Source: Corylus avellana
Lineage: Eukaryota; Streptophyta; Magnoliopsida; Fagales; Betulaceae
DNA: 64,000 nt
Assembly: GCF_901000735.1 (NCBI RefSeq)
Contig: NC_081550.1
Location: 10,681,071 to 10,745,070, forward strand
Direction: 5' to 3'
The notes beneath the pieces were generated by a model. The model saw only the letters and a list, made by a program, of their open reading frames with translations, ran no database searches and was not told the origin of the DNA. Both the position numbers and the translations under genes were made by a program. This document shows, piece after piece, positions 35,606 to 47,228 of this stretch. How positions within the stretch are numbered: position 1 is the first letter of the stretch; each line of letters begins with the position of its first letter.

Positions 35606-36849
35606 ATGCCCCATGCATGCATGTGCGAAAAAGTTCAGGCAAATGAAAGAAAAACAAAACAAGGAAAGTTTTTTTATTACAATTTTTGTATCATTAGTTT
35701 TTTTATTACAATTTTCATACAATGATACAAAACTATGTGACAGCTAATAAATAGTAGGTGAAAGTCCACATACCCCCTCAAACTGCAACCCAATTAATAA
35801 TATCCTTTCAAACTTTTAGTTGTGACAATACCCTCCAAAACTATTAAAACATTGGCAATGTTTCTTCCAATGATCAAACTACTCTGAGTAAAATAAAAAC
35901 AAAAAACACTAAAACTTCTAGAGAAAACCTATATATATATAATTCAAGTGGCGGCCAATTTTTTTTTTAAAAAAAATTTATAAGAAAAAAATTAAAAATT
36001 TCAATTTCTTTTTATGAAAATTGAAACTTATCTTTTTTTTTTTTTTTTTTTTTAAATAAAAATTTCTGTTTAAAAAAATTTAAAAACTTTGTTTGAATAA
36101 ATTAATAAAATAATTTTTTTTTTTTTTAAAAAAAATTAATTATTTTTTTCTTCAAATTTTTTGAGTTATTTTTGTGTTATTGAGAAATCTATAGGGGTAT
36201 TTTTATATTTTTGTTAGCCTTGTCCCTTGTGGGATATATTGACAATGTTTTGGTCGTCTGAGAGGAGACACTGTCACAATTCAAAGTTTGGGAGAGACAT
36301 TGTCAATTAGGTGGTAGTTTGAGGGAGAGTATATGAACTTTCTTCTAAATAGTAAAATAATTAAAAGTGTACGGTTAACAAGTGAACTAATTATAATTAT
36401 ATTGACAAATTATATTTTTTGTTTAATCATTTTACTAATTATAAAGAGCCATATCAAAAGGACACATTGTGTTATAATATATATTTTTTATTTTTTTATT
36501 TTGAGAGACATCGTAGAGCAGCAACAAAATATCATGTTACCAAACAAAACCGTCAGTCAACTTAATTTGAGGTTTGACTATGGAAGCATCAAATTAGATG
36601 CAGCAACAAACAAGAAAGCTAACAATCAGCATCTAATTAGAGCACAAGTGACTACTAATTAATAACATTTTAAAAGAAGTGAGCAGTCTCTCTTAACTTC
36701 ATTAATCTTCTTCAAAGTGAGGACTTGGAGTTGTCAATTGTAATATATGCATGCATTCTGGCCTTGACCGGCCGACCCAGTAATAATTACGTGAAGACTT
36801 GTGGTTGGACCAAAAAAGTGATAAGGCTAGAAATAAACCAAAATACAAT

Positions 36850-36949
36850 NNNNNNNNNNNNNNNNNNNNNNNNNNNNNNNNNNNNNNNNNNNNNNNNNNN
36901 NNNNNNNNNNNNNNNNNNNNNNNNNNNNNNNNNNNNNNNNNNNNNNNNN
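36850..36949. other. Assembly gap (100 N)
   Basis: Exactly 100 N at the end of repeat unit 3. Confidence 1.
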
Positions 36950-37319
36950 AAAATTCAAAATGATCTTTTATTTTATTTTTTTATTTTTACAAGCCAAGGT
37001 TATTCATCCATAGGTAATCCAAAAAATCTCAAGATAAACGTGATTAAGCTCAAATTCATACCTCAGTGACTATGCTAATGTGCTCATGATAATTCAATTC
37101 AAAACAAGTGAAATCTCTTTTGCCCAAAAAAATAAGTCATAAGACTCAGATTCCGAATGAAATGATTATGTGTTCAACACTTTAAGTAAGCCAATGAAAT
37201 ACAAATCACAGTTACAGCTTAACTCATACTTAACAACAACATAGTACATTGTTTTTTTTTAGAACAAATAGACACATAAAAACAAACAAACACATAAAAA
37301 CAAATAAACAAATAGTGTG
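36950..37319. other. Flank of the gag-only element, no gene seen
   Basis: AT-rich, ends in repeated AAACAAACAC/ACATAAAAAC words. It continues at 43017 once the 37325-43016 insertion is removed, and probably belongs to the opposite-strand element whose gag lies at 44512-46075. Confidence 0.5.
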
Positions 37320-37324
37320 TCTTT

Positions 37325-38657
37325 TGTTAAGTGCTAAAATATTCATATTTTTAGCCCTTAACTTCTATGTTTTAATCCTTTAGTTTTAGTTAATTTGTGT
37401 CATTTTAGTTTCTTTATGTGTTTTCTATGCTTTTGTAGGCTTTTGGAAGAAAATAAAGTAAATCAAGAAGATTTGGGCTCAAAGAGAGAAATTGGGAAAA
37501 GTTGGAGCTTCTGACAGTGCGATCAATCGTATATTCCCTGTGATCGAGCACACTACTAGAGAAGACAAAGCATGAAGCAGCCATATGCGATTGAGCGCAC
37601 ACGGGTTGTGATAGATCGCACCCGTGCACAGGTGACACATCAAGAGTGCGGCCAGACTGCTAGTATTTCCATATTAAGGTTTTACAACTCCCACTTGTAA
37701 TAGGAGTAAAACCCTATAAATTTCCTAGATTTACTAGTGTAACAAGGACTTCTAAAGCCTTATAAATAGACTTCTAAAGCCTGAGAATAATCAAGTTGGA
37801 AAAGACACACATTCGAAGGAGAAGAATTGGAGCTCTTCAAGTTCAAGTTTTGGGTTTATTCTTTTCCTTTATTTTATTTTATTTTATGAAGATGTTTAAC
37901 ATCAAACTTATGTGTAACTAATTTATTTAGTAGGGTTAGATTGAAGCCCTAGTTATGTTTAGTTAATATTCAATATTGGTGCCCTTGTGATGATTATGTT
38001 GTGATATTTAACTTGATTAATGCCTGCTTTCATGAATTCCTCATATGTGTGTGTCTGATCAACATATGCATGTGGCATGGACTAGTTAGTTAAACCAATT
38101 TGGATGACTGAGTCCTGGGTTTAATAAAAGTTGCAAAAGAAATCCACACCGGGTTCTTGGGTTAATCAACATGGGGAATCGGGAGTATACACCCATACCC
38201 TAGGCCTCATGTGTTTGTCGATTTTCACAAAAATTATGCTTTCTTAAAGAACAACTTAGTATACACCCATGCTAAATTCTTTAAGAAAGAAAAGAGTTAG
38301 AGTATATACCAATGCCTAACTCGTTGCTTAGGGAAATCTATAGCTTAAGGAGTATACACCCATGCCCTTAGGTTGACAAACATTAGATACACATAACATG
38401 ATCAAAACATTGGCATATTGATATATTATCTAAATACAATTAGTGGTGGATATCAAAGCCCTACCTTTTTATTATCATCAACTCAAATCCAATCTCTGTT
38501 TTATTTTACTTTTGGAATTTAATTTTAGACAAAATTTAGCAATCCTCATGGGAATGACCTCGTACTTGCACCCTATACTACTATGTTGACCTCGTGCACT
38601 TGAGGGTAAAGCATCCAATTATTTGCCTATTAATTTAGGTAGATATTTGTGACAACA
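37325..38657 (+). repeat. 5' LTR of gag-only element
   Basis: 1333 bp, TG...CA. Relative to the 3' LTR it shows many C-to-T and G-to-A changes at CpG sites in the GATCGAGCGCA-type block (37515-37625). Confidence 0.93.
37761..37768 (+). promoter_or_regulatory. TATA box of 5' LTR
   Basis: TATAAATA, then GACTTCTAAAGCC; same context in the 3' LTR. Confidence 0.65.
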
Positions 38658-38961
38658 AGTTTTAATTTCCTTTAGTTGTGTTATTTTAATTTTCAATTTT
38701 CAATTTTGGTTTTTCCTTTAATTTATTTTTATTTTAAATTTTTTTTTGTTTTTCTATTTTTTTCGCAGTTCCTGTTTTGCCTCTGGAGGTGCGCTCGAGC
38801 GCCCAACCAGGGCAATTGATCGCACATCTAGAGAGCAGCATAGTTACTGCACTCATTATAGATCTAATTTTTTTTTCTTCTGTTTCATGCAGGGTCATTC
38901 GAATCTGCATATTAGTAAGTTTTCTTTTTAAATTTCGTTTTTTCCTTTTTATTTTAACTTT

Positions 38962-40098
38962 TTGTTATTTTATTCACACATGTGGGGAGGCGTTCCGACA
39001 CCCCATGGACCATGTTCTTTATGCCATGACCTTTATCACCATGTTAGAAAGTGTCTTATAATTAGACAAATTTCTAACAAATTTAATGGGCATAAGAACA
39101 CATCGTTCTTTAGACCAGGGAACGACCGCTATTTTGATTCCTATAACTCAACATGGAGCCAACAGTCCAATCTCTTATGGCAAGCTCAAGCTCCCGGAAT
39201 TCATGCTCAACAATCTCATGGACTGCAACATCACTCATCTCAGCAATTCTATGGTCATGCATATTCCTCTCAATTAGCTCCACAACAGTAATGTCAGGCT
39301 GAACCACCTTCTCTTATAGATATGATAAATACATTGATTAAGACTACACAACAAGCATCTAAGGAGATTAAGACCCACTTCAAACCGAAAGGCAATTGTC
39401 TCAAAGAAGAAGAAGTATATCAAGAGGAGCCATCTTCCACCTATTGGCCTCCACAATACCAAGAAGAGGAGCCATCTCCCATATATGTTCATTTGGACTC
39501 TTCTCCACAACAACAATATCAAGAAGAACCACCTCTTCCAAAAAGGTCTGCCTTACAAGAAGCAGTTGCTGCCTTAGAAAAATAATGTGCTGACTTTAAA
39601 AAACATACAGCAGCTCATCTTAGCCGTATGAAGGAAAGAGAGCAATCATTTGAATGGATGGAGGCCCACCTCAAGCAAAAATTAAATACATTTAAAGAAG
39701 AAGAAGAAGAGTGTCAAAGTGAGTTGGTGGCCAATCCTTATGAGTAGTACATGGAGGAAGAGTGCACCTACTATCATGAGCAAGTTATCACGTTGACAAG
39801 AGAAGAGGTGGTTGAAAATCAAGTGGAAGAAGGGAATGGGGAGCAAACCAAAGTTCTAGAGGAGCTACATCGGGAAAAGAAAGAGAGCACTGAAACTTCT
39901 TCAACATCTATTCCCGAATTCCTAAGAATCCAAGGGAGAAGTTTGTTGGGGCTATGTGATGAGCAATTTGAGGACATCAAGATAGAGAAGCTCCCTGAGT
40001 TTGCTTCCTACTTTATTCTAGTTCATGATTCCCTACCGGATGAGAAACTGTTTGAGAAAACTCAAAGTGGCCCCCCCCCCCAATCTATAGACATTTGA
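38962..40098 (+). pseudogene. Gag-like protein with CCHC knuckle, three in-frame stops
   Basis: One reading frame holds throughout, broken by TAA at 39289-39291, TAA at 39583-39585 and TAG at 39745-39747. The start of the segment has the knuckle CSLCHDLYHHVRKC, an exact CX2CX4HX4C. Then an Asn/Gln/Ser/His-rich part (SYNSTWSQQSNLLWQAQAPG) similar to the protein at 45731-46045 minus. Then a Gln/Glu/Pro/Tyr-rich part with PPQYQEEEPSPIY and a Glu-rich helix part with KEEEEECQSE. The end is acidic (KIEKLPEFASY). Nucleic-acid binding and RNA packaging are inferred from Gag family knowledge. The intact frame apart from stops suggests selection until fairly late. Confidence 0.75.
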
Positions 40099-41711
40099 AA
40101 TCACCTAGCAGCAGAAAAGATTCATTCCCTTTGGTGCAAGAGAAGGAAAGATCGGTGCTTCAAGTTTAAAGTACCAAAGTCTGGCTGAAAACATTAAACT
40201 TAGCACTCATGGGAGGCACCCCATAGTTTATCTTGTTATTTTATTTTTGTGTGTTTTATTTCATCTTTTTATTTATCTTTAGTTTTTTTTCTTTTTACTT
40301 GTTTTTGTGTTTTCTTATTTTGAAGGGACAAGTGTGCTTCAATTCAAGTTTGGGGGTGTGCTATGAGCCATACTTTCCAAGACGATGTCGTCCATCTCCC
40401 GGGTACACTCTTTCCTTAATTTAGACACATTGGGGACAATATGTCATTTAAGTTTGAGGGTATGGGAACACGTGTTGTTTACACACACTTTGTCCCAATT
40501 TCATGTTTTTTTGTGTTTGTTTATTTGAAAAAAAAAAAAAAACAAAAATCAAAAACAAAAAAAAAAAGAAACAAAAACAAAAATAAACAAACAAACAAGT
40601 TTATGCATGCTCATGTTTGCCCTAAAATTTTAAGTTAATCTAAAAGAATTGTGGCTTGAATTCATCAGTGAGCTTAAAATTTTGAACACATGATCTGATG
40701 AGAGAATTTGTTAGTTTGGTTACTTGTTTAGGATAGTTGAAAAATCACATGTTTGATCTAATCACACAAGCACATTACCACATAATTTGTGAGGTATGAC
40801 ATGAGGTCTGATGTGTGTTTCTGTATCTTGGGTAAATTGGATAACTTATTAGATGGACACTCTGTCATATATATATAAGAAAAATAAAATAAAATAAAAT
40901 AAAAATGATCGTTGATAAGCTTTTCACTAAGTAACTAGACCTCTTGCCTCAAAGCATTGAGTGTTCACGTCAAAAGGTGAAATTTTTTGATTTGATTGAT
41001 GTCATGGTTAGTCTGGTTCTGTTGCATTTTTTACTTGAGTTCGTAGGTCCTTAGAGGTGTCTCTACACCTAATGCCTTAAAACCATCTGGTCTAGAAGTC
41101 ATACACTCGTTACATGGGTCAATTAGAAAGCTTAAGGGAACCAAACATTTCACAACCTGACAAAAAAAAAAAAAAAGAGAGAGAAAGAGAAAGAGAAAAA
41201 AAAAGAAAAAAAAGAAAAAAAAAAGAAAAGAAATATGCCATTGTTGTTCATTCTAATAGGAATTTCAGTGAACTTTGAGATATGGAGACATTACACATTG
41301 GAAATATTTGGAAGCCTCATAATTTGTGCTAGTTCATTTTATACTGTTTTCAAACTTGTGATGTTTTAGCATGTTCTTTGTAAGTAATTGAACTATGAGA
41401 TTCCAATTCATTGTGAAGATGGAGTTCATCTTTTTAAACTTGCTAATGAATGAAAATCATGATCTTAAAGTGATGCTTTAATTTTGGAATAACATGAACA
41501 ATGCATGATGTTTGTGGGTATCATTTCTAGAAAACCCTCACGAGACTTCTCTGGTCCTCTAGGGAATTCCTAGGGGTTTAAAATGCTTGTTATACGCTAA
41601 ATGCAATCGTACATTCCACGAAAGATGGATTTATCTTTTTGTTGTCTATTTTTCCATTTAGTTTTTAGTTTTGTATTGCTAAGGGACTAACAATATGTAA
41701 GTTTGGGAGTG
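40099..41711 (+). other. Noncoding interior of gag-only element
   Basis: No pol domain seen. It contains CATTGGGGACAATATGTCAT (40429-40448), A-rich and GA-rich runs (40530-40600, 41162-41232) and, just before the 3' LTR, AAGTTTGGGAGTG as a weak purine tract candidate. Confidence 0.6.
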
Positions 41712-43016
41712 TGTTAAGTGCTAAAATATTCATATTATTAGCCTTAACTTATATGTTTTAATCATTTAGTTTTAGTTCATTTATGTCATTTTAGTTCCTT
41801 TATGTGCTTTCCATGCTTTTGGAAGAAAATGAAGTAAATCTTGAAGATTTGGGCTCAAAGAGAGAAATTGGGAAAAGTTGGAGCTCCTGACAGTGCGATC
41901 GATCGCAGGTTCCTTGCGATCGAGCGCACTACCAGAGAAGACAAAGCATGAAGTGGCCATGTGCGATCGAGCGCACACGGGTTGCGATCAATCGCAGCCG
42001 TGCGCAGGTGACACATCAAGAGTGCGGCCAGACTGCTAGTATTTCCATATTAGGGTTTTCCAACTCCCACTTGTAATAGGAGTAAAACCCTACGAATTTC
42101 TTAGGTTTACTAGTGTAACTAGGACTTCTAAAGCCCTATAAATAGACCTCTAAACCTTGAGAATAATCAAGCTGGAAAAGACACACTTTCGAAGGAGAAG
42201 AATTGGAGCTCTTCAAGTTTAAGTTTCGGGTTTATTCTTTTCTTTTCTTTTATGAAGATGTTTAACATCAAACTTACATGTAACCAATTTATTTAGTAGG
42301 GCTAGATTGAAGCCCTAGTTATGTTGAGTTAATATTCAATATTGGCACCCTTGTGATGATCATGTTGTGATATTTAACTTCATTAATGCCTGCTTTAATG
42401 AATTCCTCATATGTGTGTGCCTGATCAACATATGCATGTGGTATGGACTAGTTAGTTAAACCAATTTGGATGACCGACTCTTGGGTTTAATAAAAGTAAC
42501 AAAAGAAATCCACACCGGGTTCTTGAGTTAATCAACATGGGGAACCGGGAGTATACACCCATGCCCTAGGCCTCATGTGTTTGTCGATTTCCACAGAAAT
42601 TATGCTTTCTTAAAGAACAACTTAGTATACACTCATCTTAAATCCTTTAAGAAATAAAAGTGTTAGAGTATACAACCATGCCTAACTCGTTGCCTAGAGA
42701 AATTTATATCTTAAGGAGTATACACCCATGCCCTTAGGTTGACAAACATTAGATATACATAACATGATCAAAACATTGGCATATTGGTATATTATCTAAA
42801 TATAATTAGTTGTGGATATCAAAGCCCTACCTTTTTATTACTCAAATCCAATCTTTGTTTTATTTTACTTTTGGAATTTAATTTTAGACAAAATTTAGCA
42901 ATCCTCGTGGGAATGACCCCGTACTTGCACCCTATACTACTATGTTAACCTCGTGCACTTGCTGGTAAAATTTCTAATTATTTGCCTATTAAATTAGGTA
43001 GATATTTGTGACAACA
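41712..43016 (+). repeat. 3' LTR of gag-only element
   Basis: 1305 bp, TG...CA, same ends as 37325-38657, and better preserved CpG-containing block at 41895-42010. Confidence 0.93.
42137..42144 (+). promoter_or_regulatory. TATA box of 3' LTR
   Basis: TATAAATA followed by GACCTCTAAA. Confidence 0.6.
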
Positions 43017-43122
43017 TCTTTCCATACCCCAACACTTGAATTACATATTGTCCTCAATGTGTAGTGTAGAAATACATTACCCAAAGTAAGGAAACATTTG
43101 AGTGTGCATAAGGCAAGGCATC

Positions 43123-44506
43123 TGTTAAATGCTGAATAATGCATATTCTAGCCCCTTAATTCACGTATGTTAAGCTCTTAGTTTTGTTATAGTTTGATGT
43201 TTTGTTTTGTTTTTAAGTTTTTGTAGTATTGAGGGTTTTGAAAAAAAGCAAGCATTTCCGGCAAGTTCCACACTTAAAAGACATTTTTGGGAAAAGCTGG
43301 AGGCTGGGATCGATCGCAGGCATAGGCTCAAGCACATTTGCGCTCAAGCGCAAGTCAGCTAGGATGGAATGCATCAGCGCTCGATCGCACATGCAGCCAA
43401 GACCGTGTGCAGCTATGTGTTCGGGCATGCAATACAAAGGATTGATTGCAACCCTGCGATCAAGTGCAACCTCCTAGGATCGAGTGGAGTCGTGCGCTGG
43501 GCAGCCAAAGACATGGTTTCTCACAGTTTCAAACTCTAAAATCCAATTCCAACTCGATTTGTGAGTTGATTGGCTGTATAAGAACGTCTAGGGTTGTTCC
43601 CAAGCCTATAAATAGACCCTCTATTCCTCCAAATAAAGGGGGAAGAAGCAGATACAAGCTCGGGATAAAGAATTGAAGGCTAGATCAAGAAGAGTTTTGG
43701 GTTTTTCTTCTCTTCCCATTTATTTTGTTATGTAGTTAGTATTTTAGTTAGGGCTCGATTGAAACCCTAATCATGTCTCTTTAGGAATGCAATATTGGTG
43801 CTTTTGCTTCAATTATATTTTGGATATTTAACTTGGTTATTTCTTGTTTAATCGAATGCCTGATATGAATATGCTTCATTAACATATGCATGTGTTTTGT
43901 TTTGTTATTTGTGTCAATTTGGATGACCGACTCCTAGGCATAATAGAGTGACAAAAGAACCCCATCACAGATTCTTGGATTAATCAACATGGAGAACCGG
44001 AAGTAGATACCATGCTCTAGGCTTTATGTGGTTGTCGATTTTTATAGATTTATGCTTTCATGAAGAACAACTTAGCGTAATGCTAAACCCTTTGAAAAGG
44101 AAAAGAATTAGAGTAGATACCATGCCTAATTCATTGCTTAGGAAAATCAATAGCTTAAGGAGTAGATACCATGCCCTTAGGTTGGCAAACATTGGGTATC
44201 TTGATATAATTGGAACAATTGCAAATTGTTTATCCTATTTGAGTATGATTAGCGGTGGATATCAAAACCCTACCCTTTTATTCTTTTTACTTTTATCTTT
44301 TATTTTATTTTATTATTAAATTAAATTTATGACCTTTAGTTTAATTCCGTTAATTAAATAGGAAATTACATTCTAAGCATAATTTCACAATCCTCTTGGG
44401 AATGATCTCGTATTTGTCTCATATACTATTGTTTTGATCTTGTGCATTTGTGAGTAAAACGTAGCAAATATTCGCCTATTAATTTAGGTAGGTATTTGTC
44501 ATGACA
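43123..44506 (+). mobile_element. Solo LTR of a related subfamily, TSD GCATC/GCGTC
   Basis: Starts TGTTAAATGCTGAATAATGC and ends TATTTGTCATGACA. Target repeats are GCATC at 43118-43122 and GCGTC at 44507-44511, 4 of 5 matching. The interior mirrors the LTRs above: GATCGATCGCAGG-type block (43310-43400), TATAAATA at 43607, and GGTGGATATCAAAACCCTACC near 44255. Joining its flanks gives an antisense AAGTTTGGGG phrase, so it landed inside an older opposite-strand element. Confidence 0.85.
43607..43614 (+). promoter_or_regulatory. TATA box of solo LTR
   Basis: TATAAATA followed by GACCCTCTATT, matching the family pattern. Confidence 0.6.
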
Positions 44507-44511
44507 GCGTC

Positions 44512-46075
44512 CCCAAACTTAAACACCAGAACACCTATCAACAAAACTAACAACAATATTTTCTCACAAAAACATGCATCATTAGATTAATTGCTATTAA
44601 AATAAATAAATAAAATGAAAAAGGAAATAAAGAAATCATGAAATGAAGTGTGGAAAATAAAATGGAAAAGAAAAGTTATAGTGCTTTCCCCGATCATTCG
44701 GATGTCCAACCAATTCCTTCCACCCTTTTTTCTTTAAAATTTCATACCACTCTAAAAGAATGTTTCGCCATCTTAGGTAGCCGCCTTACTTGCTTCGAAG
44801 GATCTTCTTAGGACGATGGTTCCTACCTTTGCGCCCTTGTTTGCAGAAATCCTTAAGAATGTTGGCATAAGATGGCTCTATGAGACATTAAGGAGCTGAA
44901 GCTTTAGGTTCATGATGTGTCTCAAGAGGGAAAGCGATGCAAGAAGGAGCTTCAATACTCATTTCCTTGTCATTGGACAAACTTGGATTTGCTAGGGGTT
45001 CAATTTGCTCCTCTTTTTCTTCCTCCTCATTGTTATTAACAATAAGAGGCTCAATTGCTGATGGAGATGGGTTAGGGAATGATATCTCAGTGGTTTCTCC
45101 ATTCTCATTTCACATCTCAAGAGTGGAATCCAATAAGGCATCAGGTTGCTCACGTATCATGTCAAGGACTAGATCACATGCAAATTGAGCAAAGTACTCT
45201 TCCAAAGGATCCTCCAGACTTGGCTCATTAAAAGTCTCAGCTTGCTCAACTAACTTGTCAAGGTCCAGATCACATCCAAATTGAGCAAAGCACTCTCTCA
45301 AAGGGTCCTCAAGACTTGGCTCAATAAAAGTTTCCTCAACAAGCTCATGATAAGAATTGTTGGAATCATCCTCATCAATCATGTAGCGCCTTTCAGCCCT
45401 CAATTGACTTTGAAGCTCTTCTTCCTCGTTGTTATCCTCTATGTTCTCATTGCCCCAATATTGAGTTATTGAGTCAAGTTGATGCTTAGCTGGGTATTCA
45501 TTCTCACTCTAGTCAATCTCTTCTTCCAACCCTAATGTAGTGTGAGTGTTGACTTGAGTGAGACTTTTCAACGCTTGAATGGCTTGGTCGGTTGATTGCA
45601 TGAACGCTTTGAGAGTGTCTTCCAATGATCATTCTTGTGGAGGATAATTGCAGGATGAAGGAATGGAAGATTGGTTGTCGAACTGTTGATATTCAAGATG
45701 GTGCAATTCAAGAAATTGGGGAGCATAATTTCACATAGCTTGAGCTTGCCACGATAAATCAGAATGGTTGCTCCATCCTGGGTTGTAAAAACTGGAGTTT
45801 GAATCAAACCTCGGGCTAAAGAAATTGGTGTTCACTTGCTGACATGAAGAATCAGAAAATTGTCTAATGAATGGACAATTCCCAACATGATGATAAGGAT
45901 TGGAGCAGCATGAACACGGTTTATGTGGGTTATTATCAAAAGGATTTGGAAAATGTGCCCTCCCATGAGTTGAAACATGTTGCACCCAATTTTTGTTAAA
46001 CTCATCGAAGGAAAAATTATCAAAATGATACATGATCACTCTCACTCCTTAGCATGCAAATATCCCACATAAAAC
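44512..46075 (-). pseudogene. Gag-like remains of an opposite-strand LTR element
   Basis: Minus-strand coding with breaks. 46045-45731 carries CSCCSNPYHHVGNC, an exact CX2CX4HX4C knuckle, followed by an Asn/Ser/Phe-rich part ending in SDLSWQAQAM, clearly related to the Gag at 38962-40098. 45807-45568 continues in another frame. 45403-45110 has two internal repeats with EPSLEDPL and EYFAQF/ECFAQF plus CDL. Toward 44512 the antisense AAGTTTGGGG phrase is the expected 3' end region. The 5' end lies in the N block. No pol is seen, so this may also be gag-only. Confidence 0.7.
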
Positions 46076-46175
46076 NNNNNNNNNNNNNNNNNNNNNNNNN
46101 NNNNNNNNNNNNNNNNNNNNNNNNNNNNNNNNNNNNNNNNNNNNNNNNNNNNNNNNNNNNNNNNNNNNNNNNNNN
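46076..46175. other. Assembly gap (100 N)
   Basis: Exactly 100 N, between the Gag remains and the movement-protein-like fragment. Confidence 1.
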
Positions 46176-46185
46176 TAGATACATT

Positions 46186-46928
46186 TTCCAAAAGTCGTTA
46201 GGAAGATCAATTTCATCCTAGCGAATCATTTTAGGAGTACATATATTAGCATCTTGAGTAGAACTTTGAATTAACAAAGTAAAGCTTCCAAAATTTTTGA
46301 TTACAGCTTAAGGCTTCTAATTGGTTTTTAATAATTTATAATAAATGCGGTAGATGATAGCAAGGGATCTACTACCTTCTTCCATGTCATAACCAAAGGT
46401 TAGTACATTCAAAGTTAAAGCTTTAACTATGTAAATGTCATTTAAAGCAAGAGTCAGAGTAGGAAAAGCATCAAAATGGATGGGACCATTAAACAGAGAA
46501 GATTGTATCATACCAAGAATGCTATGCTGGAAATTAACAAATCGAGCATCACGAAGCCATAACAAAACAGAGTCATTAATACCCAATCTAGTTAATGGTT
46601 TAACAACAACTTGGAGAGAACCAATATGCAAAAATTTAAAACCTTTTGCAAGGGAATCATTAATGAATTTTTTATTGAACAATTGGTACCTTTCGTTATT
46701 ACTGGCAATGGCAAACGTTTGTTCGATGGTTTTAACAGAGTAGTCAGCTTTCCAAGTGGATTTTAACCAAAAGGTAGTGTAAACTTCCTTAGTGGAAAGT
46801 TTAGGGGTATTCCATCTATCGAAATTAAACGCATTATCATCTTCAACGGAGAAATGTTCAACATTTACAACATCGGGTGGTAAACTAGACTTAGAGCTAA
46901 CAGAAGAATTGGATCTCCACATGTTCAA
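46186..46928 (-). pseudogene. 30K movement-protein-like fragment, endogenous pararetrovirus type (minus copy)
   Basis: A 203-codon open part (46928-46317) followed, in the same sense and after a stop near 46314-46316, by more related sequence to about 46186. The middle (LLWLRDARFVNF, then a segment with FNGPIHFDAFPTLTLALND) and the later GYDMEEGSRSLAIIYRIYY resemble the 30K-type cell-to-cell movement domain of plant pararetroviruses integrated in many plant genomes. Recognition is by pattern, not by search. No polymerase or coat-protein region is visible next to it. It is degenerate and ends at an N block. Confidence 0.55.
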
Positions 46929-47135
46929 AAGCTAAAATCTAATATTCTCTTTAGACATAGGCTCTTCACCAAGAACTCACAACACATACCCTTGGCCAAA
47001 ACTAACCCTTAACCATGCCCAAAGACACCAAAACCCAAGCTTAAGACGGAACTAAGAGGGCAACCGAGGTTACCTGACGAGGTGGTTGGTTTATAACTAA
47101 GAGAGAGATATGGGGGATAGAAAGTACAAAACCTA

Positions 47136-47222
47136 AGCCAATGGAAACACGGATCCATAACTCTTATGCCAATGGAAATACGAATCCATAACTCTTCTGC
47201 CAATGGAAACACGGATACAAAA
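47136..47222. repeat. 32-bp tandem repeat, about 2.7 copies
   Basis: GCCAATGGAAACACGGATCC-type unit recurs at about 47136, 47168 and 47200, ending just where the plus-strand movement-protein-like fragment begins. Confidence 0.8.
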
Positions 47223-47228
47223 CCTAAT

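Larger units (their letters stand above)
29398..36849. repeat. DUF247 segmental repeat, copy 3 (diverged)
   Basis: Homologous to 6209-13262 throughout, with many substitutions and small indels, so it is an older duplicate. It differs by lacking the LTR-like insertion at 7335-7567, by carrying a SINE (35005-35107), by an expanded minisatellite (35240-35605) and by an intact DUF247 frame. It ends at an N block. 29400-30780 and 32240-36849 otherwise hold no supported gene. Confidence 0.9.
37325..43016 (+). mobile_element. Gag-only (non-autonomous) LTR retrotransposon, TSD TCTTT
   Basis: Two LTRs of 1333 and 1305 bp, both beginning TGTTAAGTGCTAAAATATTC and ending TATTTGTGACAACA. The 5-bp target duplication TCTTT is perfect (37320-37324, 43017-43021). 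The 3.05-kb interior has a Gag-like frame with a CCHC knuckle and no protease, RT or integrase. Phrases CATTGGGGACAATATGTCAT (40429) and AAGTTTGGGAGTG just before the 3' LTR are of the kind found in Athila/Tat-type gypsy elements. It would depend on enzymes of a relative. Confidence 0.93.

Noticed and set aside
40071..40081. C11 run as a functional element
   Set aside because: Homopolymer at the end of a decayed Gag frame; also a likely sequencing-error site.
43213..43676. Frames of 74-82 codons around 43300
   Set aside because: They lie in the CpG-rich part of a solo LTR and are not conserved in the other LTRs.
46435..46743. 102-codon plus-strand frame
   Set aside because: Antisense to the movement-protein-like fragment.
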